Below, one piece after another: positions 57,685-64,000 of a DNA stretch of 64,000 nt. The stretch's first letter is position 1. Every line of letters starts with the position of its first letter. The notes beneath the pieces were generated by a model that worked only from the letters and a program-made list of their open reading frames with translations, did not search any database and was not told where the DNA came from. The position numbers and the translations under genes were made by a program. This DNA comes from Anniella stebbinsi (taxonomy: Eukaryota; Chordata; Lepidosauria; Squamata; Anniellidae), in assembly GCA_029215795.1 (NCBI GenBank), contig JARDYH010000005.1:43406001-43470000 (forward strand). Reading direction: 5' to 3'.

Positions 57685-58983
57685 TTTTTGAAAATATGCT
57701 TTTATTCAGACTCACCACAGTTAAAAAGTCCTTGTTCATTTACTAATCATCATTCTGTACTGGCCTTGTATACAAAATCAACCCTCTTACCTCACCCCAC
57801 CCCACCCCAAATTGAAGAAACAATTCCACGGTATTCCCTTAATTTAGTTCATGAGCACCTAGGTGTTGCTGGTAACTGCATGACCCTTTGGAAGCATCAC
57901 TCCAGCCTAGTGACATAGCAAGGAATGTTAACACATGTCCGCTTGTAATTTAAGCAACAACAGCAACTGCATAAAACAAAACAAAAATCCAGCTGAGATG
58001 GGGAGAAATTAAGTGCTACTGCCATAGGCTGCTTATGTTGACAGTATATTGTCATAAGGCTCTGATCTGTCTTCAAGAAGTCAGTACTGAACTCAGCCAG
58101 TGTGGAACTAACATATTAGCAAGTCAACTGTGCCAAGAGCATAAATTAGCAATTCACAGAGGCTTCCTTGGCCTCCACCAAAGTAGTAAATACCATAAGC
58201 CTAAAATGGGAGGGTGATCTTTTTAGCCCATATGAATGGGCATATAAAGACAGTATTTTAGAGGCCTGGACACATGTAAGAAGCACATTTTTCACTTAAC
58301 ATTTGCCACAAACACCTTAGAATCTGAAAAAGGATACTCCCTTTGGTCTCCCATATATGGCAAATTCCCATATAGTATGCAGATAAGATAGCTCATGCTT
58401 TCACCTATAAATACAAACCTTATGATCCCATTGATGTTACTGATTTTTTTTTTAAAAAAAGAAAAAAGATACTACCCATTTCAACAACATATTTACCTGA
58501 ATATTTCCAAAGCCCTGAAGAAAGCATTGTGCATACCTGTCTCATAGGTCACTTATCTCCGAGCCCGTAAGCCTTTAAGCTTTTTGAGATGGCCCTGCTC
58601 ATTATACCACACAAGATTTGTGAACACACAGCAAAGACAATCTCCACTGATTAGACCTGACCTTTATGAATGTGAAAACCTGCCCCCAAATCGGAGGAAT
58701 CCAATATGCGCTTTGCAGTTTCACTGATATGTTCCATACCAATATCCCTGATGGAAAAGAAATAATTGGATGGCAAGAGAAAGAACCTTCCCACATGTTT
58801 TAAAAACCACCCACATAATGTTATGGCAAATTTTAAAAGTCCATATAATTAAAGGCAAATCAACATTAACCCAGATCAGTATGATTATGTAAGATACAAT
58901 GTTCCCATTCCAGTTTCTGCTGTGTATTTTGCCCAGGCTGACATATTCTGAAGGTCAAAAATGGGGAAAGATGGCATCTCCTG
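57685..58983 (-). other. SLC39A11: Probable 3' UTR of SLC39A11
   Basis: The sequence after the SLC39A11 stop shows no recognisable repeat and runs to the first AATAAA on the minus strand (57701-57706). Just beyond that signal is a T-rich then GT-rich stretch typical of a downstream cleavage element. The UTR would be about 1.3 kb. The left boundary is inferred from the signal, not from transcript data. Confidence 0.5.
57701..57706 (-). terminator. SLC39A11: Candidate poly(A) signal of SLC39A11
   Basis: Minus-strand AATAAA (plus-strand TTTATT) lies 1.28 kb past the stop codon. It is the only AATAAA or ATTAAA I found between the stop and this point. TGTGTTTGAG follows about 25 bp further on as a possible GU-rich element. 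Cleavage would fall near 57680-57690. Confidence 0.5.
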
Positions 58984-59062
58984 TTACCCAAGTCCAACAT
59001 CCAGGGACATCATGACCACAAATCCTAAAATGGAGGTCCAGGAAGCCAGCTTCCCATTGCCA
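58984..59062 (-). CDS. SLC39A11: SLC39A11 (ZIP11) last coding exon with stop
   Basis: This 79-nt exon completes the split Ser codon and encodes 25 residues, beginning GNGKLASWTSILGFVV and ending MMSLDVGLG, then TAA at 58984-58986. This is the conserved last transmembrane helix and C-terminus of ZIP11. The acceptor on the minus strand is CTTTTTTGCTTTACAG, ending at 59063, with a good pyrimidine tract. The phase matches the exon at 60870-61028 exactly (one base, 25 codons, stop). The gene runs right to left, so everything left of about 57685 is downstream of it. Confidence 0.95.
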
Positions 59063-59869
59063 CTGTAAAGCAAAAAAGAGGAATGTAGATCTGTGTTCCA
59101 GAAAGTGTCGATGTTTGACATGACAATGAAAGAGTCTTTTAAAAATTGTCCTGCCACAACTTTATTCTACAGGCTTCACCATCTTTCCCTCCAGTAAAAG
59201 TCATTAAAGACTCATCTAAGCTATCCATACCTGACGAAGTAAATTAAGGACATGTAGATCCCAAGGTTGTTGTTAAATAGACTTCGTTCAGAAAAACACG
59301 TTCTTGATTATGTATGTCACTCTGGCTGCATATGGAAGCCTGATCATCTTGCTTTTCTCACACTGGTGGAATTACTTTTCACAACAGTTTATCTACAACG
59401 TTGTTGCATTGCACTAACATTGTGGCTATTGCTGCAGTAATGAAATAAGATTTCCTGTTTGAATGCTTTCATTCTATTGTAAGCTTCAAACACACATGAT
59501 TTTTCCATAGAAAAAGTTTCTGGCACAGCAAGATTTACTATGCTAGGTACAATGTCTAAATGCTACGAAGAAATGCTGGGATATTAGGTTTCTTGGTATG
59601 GAGTAATGACACCACAATACCTAGAATTATCATGTTATTACTACTATTTAGGCAAGCTCTTCATAGCAATGTATATTGAGAACAGTTACAAAGTAACCCT
59701 GCACATTTGCTAGCATACAAGTTTACTCATCTAACATTGCAATGTTCAACTACCAAACTGAACAGATTTTAAAAGCAAAAAGGGTACATAGGTGAGGGAT
59801 GCTAAATCCTTTTCCCTACCTATGCTAGCTCTGGGAGGTCATTTCTTTTTCTCCTGCTGGATTCCAATA

Positions 59870-60080
59870 CTATTTTTAAAATTGCATTTTTATCCCACAC
59901 TTCTTCCAGGAAGCTAAGAGTGATAAACATGGATTCCCTCCCATTGTATCTTTACAACACCCCAGTCAGGCTGAGAGAGTGTGGCTGGCCCAAGGTCATC
60001 CAGTGAGCTTCATGTTTGAGCCCTGAACCTGAGACTACTGGTCATCACCCAACTCTCTGGATACTACAGCACACTGGCTT
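59870..60080 (+). mobile_element. MIR-like SINE in last SLC39A11 intron
   Basis: TTTACAACACCCCAGTCAGGC, CTGAGAGAGTGTGGCTGGCCC, AAGGTCATCCAGTGAGCTTC and CTGAACCTGAGACTACTGG in the typical order, antisense to the gene. Confidence 0.7.
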
Positions 60081-60145
60081 GACTAGAAGTGGGCTTAGTT
60101 GAGAGAAAAGGGCCTTGACTGGGGGTGGGAACAAACCGTGGGAAA

Positions 60146-60223
60146 TGTCACATAGCAATTCCCAATCGGCCTGATCAGGGATTGAATATTCCAAAAGGCT
60201 GCAGAATGTGCCTAGCACATGCC
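60146..60223 (+). repeat. Left arm of an intronic inverted repeat
   Basis: About 78 bp, about 87% identical by eye to the inverted copy at 60533-60611. Includes AATATTCCAAAAGGCTGCA. Confidence 0.8.
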
Positions 60224-60474
60224 TGTGAGAATGGTGGTAGGTGTGCCCCTTTTGTTCAGAAAAATCAGTTCCTTGTAGGAACCTACCTTCTAGGAGCAGG
60301 TATGCATTTAAAGGGACTGGTCTCATGCCATTTCATCTACTGTTTGAGCCTAAATGTTTGGCACTTTCTCCTCAAAAGCTAATCAAAGAAAAAGAGAAGT
60401 GTCACTTCAGTTTATGTCGATTTAAAGCCTTTCAAAATCCTTCCTTTTCTACCAAATTATCAACTTGAAATTAT

Positions 60475-60720
60475 GAGGCTGTTCACACACAATGGCAGCA
60501 AACCATGGGTTAATTAACCCACAATTTGCCATGGCATGTGTTAGGTGCATTTTGCAGCCTTTTGGAATATTCAGTCCCTGGTCAGGCCGATTGCAGGTTG
60601 CTATGTGACATCCAAACCAGGACACTGTAGGTTATTAAGTTTAAGCAACCCACAGTTAAACTAACTACTAATTATAGGTTAATTAACCCATGATTTGCCA
60701 GTTATGTACGAACCAGGTCT
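60475..60720 (-). mobile_element. GTTCACACA palindromic element, containing the right arm
   Basis: GAGGCTGTTCACACACAATGG, CATGGGTTAATTAACCCAC and the inverted TTAATTAACCCATGATTTGCC near the right end. The segment 60533-60611 is the inverted partner of 60146-60223. Confidence 0.65.
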
Positions 60721-60869
60721 ATGTAATATTTGATCTCAGAAACATGCTTTGAGTTTAATCTTGCTTGATCAGGTTAGATTGGGTTTCTCTTTTAACCTTA
60801 GCTGAAGGACCTTGGTGTTAAACAGCGTGAAGGAAACAGGTTGGAAGCAGTTGAATAAGTGTTCCTCAC

Positions 60870-61028
60870 CTGATCTGTGCTTCTGGGATGATATCATCCA
60901 TCACTACATACACCATTGCCCCAGCAGCAAAAGCCAAAGCATAGGGAAGAAGAGGTTCTGCTAACACCATGGCAAAGGCCCCAAAGATGCCAGCTAATGG
61001 CTCCACCATACCGCTTAATTGTCCATAC
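60870..61028 (-). CDS. SLC39A11: SLC39A11 (ZIP11) penultimate coding exon
   Basis: This 159-nt exon encodes 52 complete codons that I recognise as the C-terminal third of ZIP11, a zinc transporter of the ZIP (SLC39) family that moves zinc into the cytosol. It starts with [13 protein letters not shown], the family's metal-site helix (TM5) with Glu in MVEP, and continues through [19 protein letters not shown] to [12 protein letters not shown], the next helix and its conserved acidic end. The acceptor (minus strand TTTGTTTACAG) lies at 61029 and the donor (AG then GTGAGG) at 60869. The exon begins with the last base of a split Trp codon and ends with AG of a split Ser codon, which the next exon completes with T. 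The reading frame is intact, so the gene is likely functional. Earlier exons lie beyond the right edge of the window. Confidence 0.96.
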
Positions 61029-62167
61029 CTGTAAACAAAATAAAAACAAAATGTCAACGGAGAAGCTCTAGGCAGAGGCATATGATACCCTGCCTTTATG
61101 TGCTATGATTTGTCTTCATCCTTCTCCCGCAAGCTGCCACAGTTTGGTGAATCCAAAGTCAACACAAATCAGCTCTTCTCCTCTTTCCTGCCAACTCCTC
61201 CTTTGGAGTCAGGATAATAGGGATGTTTATCAGCCCTTACAAAACAAACAGAAGTTCCTCCAGAGTCATTCATTCTTCAGCAAACATCATAGCAGACAAT
61301 CCCCCTCCTTTAATCTGAAACGTGACAAAAGGCTATAGACAAAAAAGGAGAGCATCTGGCTACAGCACGCAGGCAAATGCTCTTCCTGTTGTCTCTCTCT
61401 CCTTCCTCACCATGCAATGCCTTTTGTTTTGTTTTGCTTTGCTTTGTCCATGTTGCCTTTACAAGAAATTTCAAGGAGGTAAAAGGTTATTTGTCATCTG
61501 ACGGTTTCCAGGGTTTCCACAAAATGAAAATCTTTATAATCTGACAGTTAAAAAGAATCTAACATACCTACACATACATTATGATATAAAAAAGTGCCAT
61601 GAGAGATATGGCTGCAAAAATTATCTATGTTTTCTTAACGTAACCACCCAAATCAGTGCATTTTGCTTTTGTATATGATTTTGGATGGTTGTGTACTGGT
61701 GGCTAGTTCCATATCTGCAACAATGGTACATGGGTAACCTTTTTGATTTGCTATGAAGTACATATGGGCCATGCCATAGAAATACCTTTGTGCACAGGTA
61801 CAATGGAACAGTTTACAATTTGCATGGAGTGGAAGGTGAATGGATTTTTACTCCAAGCTTATTTTTGTGTTATAAACTTCGAAAGATAAAGACGCCCCAT
61901 CTGCCAGCTGTATATAAACTGTTAGGTCCAAGCTACAAACCACTGGTGATCCAATGGAATATGGAATCCAATGTGGAAATCAAAAGGTCTCAAGAGTGCT
62001 AGTTAGTTGCTTCCTAAGTTTTAGCTGGAAGTATTCAACGTATTCCTAATGCCACATTTCCTGCTCATCTGCTGGGGCATAGCTTCCCAAGATGAGCAGG
62101 AGAGTACAAAATGCCAACAAAGTGATTCCTAGTAAGATCACATTCCACACTAGTGGCAGCATTTGTT

Positions 62168-62358
62168 AGGAACATAGGAAGCTGCCTTATACTGGGACAG
62201 GCTAATGGTCCATCTAGCCCAGTATTGTTGACACTGAATGGCAACGGCTCCCTAGGGTTTCAGGCAGGAATTTTTCCAGCCCACCTTGGAGATGCTGTAG
62301 ATGAAACCTGGGATTTCCTGCATGCAAAGCAGGCGCTTACCATGGAGCCATGGCCTTT
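62168..62358 (-). mobile_element. tRNA-headed SINE, near full length
   Basis: GGAACATAGGAAGCTGCCTTA, CCAGTATTGTTGACACTGAATGG at left; GAAACCTGGGATTTCCTGC and ATGCAAAGCAGGCGCTTACC at right. It lies in the SLC39A11 intron in sense with the gene. Confidence 0.75.
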
Positions 62359-63705
62359 CACAGAGAGCATTCTTAGGCCCTCAGTGATGCACAAGGGCAG
62401 AGTATGGAGGAGCTTTGCACTTGTGGGCTACCGGAGAAGGGAAGTTGTAGTCCCTGCACTCTGTTACAGCATATAGATTATGAAAGAGTGTCACAGCTGC
62501 AGGTAGCCATTTAAAGAGAGGTGGCAATTCACCACAGCAACTCCTACAGTGACATAGACTGGACATGTTACAAGCTCCCCCAGCAACGTGCTTAGAGAAC
62601 TGGATTCATCGTGATATTGAAGTATGCTAAAAAAGTAGGGTCTTAGCCAAATTGAGGGCTGCTGCTGTAGTGAAGTCATCTGGAAGGTCCTTTGTGGAAC
62701 TAAACCAGGGTGTCTGCCACTATGTGGTTCCAACCCTACATTAGAAAACAGCAGCAGCAGAGCTTAAGTAAGAGAAAACAGCTATTGTTTAGGTGGATGT
62801 AAAAGAGAAAAAATTTAAGGCAGACATTCCCAACATTCTCCTCCTGGTTTCTCTCATCCATCATAACACTCAGTACATATGTGTAGGCAGTAATATAACC
62901 TGACAGCTCATGGGTTCATGGCCTTGGCTTTTTCACCTCCAGAGAAGGGGGAAAGTGGTTTTGAAATCCAGCCCAGAATGAAAGGAAAGGAAACCATTCC
63001 TTTATCCAAATTATGTGAGCCATCCCACAAGTGCAACAAAACAGAGTTAGCACAGACTACTGGGCTAACAGTATAAGTTTAGCAGTTTATTGTCCCACTG
63101 GTTTCCCAGAACAAGATGTGCAATACAGATTTACTGACCAAGAGTCTTCAAGCTTTCAGGTTACAAAGAACTTTTCTTCAAATTCTTCTTCAAAGATGAC
63201 TTAGCTTACATACAACATATATAAGTAAGCAGCACCTCATGACTCTTCTATATTGCAACACCTAGCTGGTTTTGGGATCCATGCATTATTGACTCATAGG
63301 GGACATGAGTGTCTCATTTACCCATAGCTTACTTGAGGACCTTGTGAAAGGCTCAGCAGTGGAATATAAAAAACAAGAAAATATCTATCAATAGATACAT
63401 GAACAGAGAAAGCAATAGACGACAATTAGGGATACATGTTTAAGCCCCTAATCAACCAAACACATGTTACTTCAGGAGCAGTGAACACCAGATAAAGCAG
63501 AAGGGGACATACCCTTTGATAGCAACCAAGAAACAGTCAAGATTTTTCATCAATGTATTGCATTCCAAAACAAACAATCAAAACATTTACTTCCAATTTT
63601 AGTTTGACATAGAACATTACCTTCAGGTCAAAAGCGGAGACATTAGGGAAAAAATGGTCTCACTGGGATTGCTATTTGTGTTCATGGAAGTCTATGTTTT
63701 CATTT

Positions 63706-63895
63706 CAGTGCTGGTCCAAGACATTTTGTTGCCTGAAGCAGAGCCAAAATGGTCGCCCTCCCTGTTAGGGCTGACACTTTACAAAGTCTTGCTGCATCGT
63801 TCACATAGCAATTCTTGCCTTCATCTAACCCCACCACATGGTGCTACCTGAAGCAGCTTGCTTCACCCTGCTGAACAGTAAGGTTGCCCTGTTCC
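63706..63895 (+). mobile_element. CAGGGC-type hAT remnant
   Basis: CAGTGCTGGTCCAAGACATT and TTGCCTGAAGCAGAGCC at left; GGTTGCCCTG at right, inverted. Fourth copy of the family at 8654, 12601 and 16847. Confidence 0.6.
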
Positions 63896-64000
63896 CTTTT
63901 TCGGCCTTGTTCCCTTTCCTGAATAGCCTGAGCAGTGCACATACTTCGGGTTTTATTACCAATATGTACTCAATGGGGTCATGCAAGCCTTAAAGTGGAC

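Larger units (their letters stand above)
59063..60869 (-). other. SLC39A11: Last intron of SLC39A11
   Basis: This 1807-bp intron has GTGAGG at the donor and TTTACAG at the acceptor. It contains a MIR-like SINE (about 59870-60080) and an inverted pair of about 78-bp arms (60146-60223 and 60533-60611) belonging to a palindromic DNA element. No further coding segment was seen. Confidence 0.9.
61029..64000 (-). other. SLC39A11: SLC39A11 intron, incomplete
   Basis: This is the 3' part of the intron upstream of the penultimate exon. It runs past the window edge. I looked for the preceding exon (the NFPEG-containing helix) and did not find it, so it lies outside. The intron holds a tRNA-headed SINE (62168-62358) and a CAGGGC-type hAT fragment (63706-63895). 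The rest looks single-copy. Confidence 0.8.

Overview
The window is nuclear DNA from a vertebrate, most likely a squamate reptile. The only protein-coding sequence I can defend is the 3' end of SLC39A11 (zinc transporter ZIP11) on the minus strand: two coding exons at 58984-59062 and 60870-61028 with matching splice sites and phases, and a probable 3' UTR ending near 57685. The squamate assignment rests on the repeats: tRNA-headed SINEs, MIR-like SINEs, L2/CR1-type LINE 3' ends with TTTATT-type tails, and many short palindromic DNA transposons (families containing ACTACAACTCCCA, AGTAGACCCATTG and GGGTGACCATATGG). The species cannot be read from the sequence.

Layout. Positions 1-57684 lie downstream of SLC39A11. 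In other vertebrates this is the large gene-poor interval between SOX9 and SLC39A11. Here it is single-copy non-coding sequence broken up by transposon remnants. The one place in it that looks like a gene start is a GC/CpG-rich stretch at about 26500-28360. On the minus strand it has a ZNF143/THAP11-type motif (28135-28154), a TATA box (28079-28087) and, about 800 bp downstream, a strong splice donor (exon end 27253). I read this as a candidate promoter and first exon of a minus-strand transcript, probably a lncRNA, in a position comparable to mammalian LINC00511. That comparison is inference. Positions 57685-64000 are SLC39A11: 3' UTR, last coding exon, a 1.8 kb last intron, the penultimate exon, and part of the next intron, which runs out of the window.

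The most interesting repeat content is a family of CpG-rich 353-355 bp elements full of GCGC motifs, present three times (15033-15387, 43381-43733, 56017-56369), each flanked by an apparent 5-bp target-site duplication. Others are an 838-bp GC-rich hAT-like element (4294-5131) whose two palindromes carry a CRE and an ETS-CRE composite next to splice donors, a 408-bp snap-back element with a 3-bp CTA duplication (15503-15910), and at least seven copies of a palindromic element that spreads the ZNF143-type core motif.

No tRNA or rRNA gene, CRISPR array, prokaryotic operon or intact transposase was found. Almost all open frames here are short chance frames, frames through repeats, or LINE remnants. 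Conservation, expression and genome-wide copy number could not be tested.
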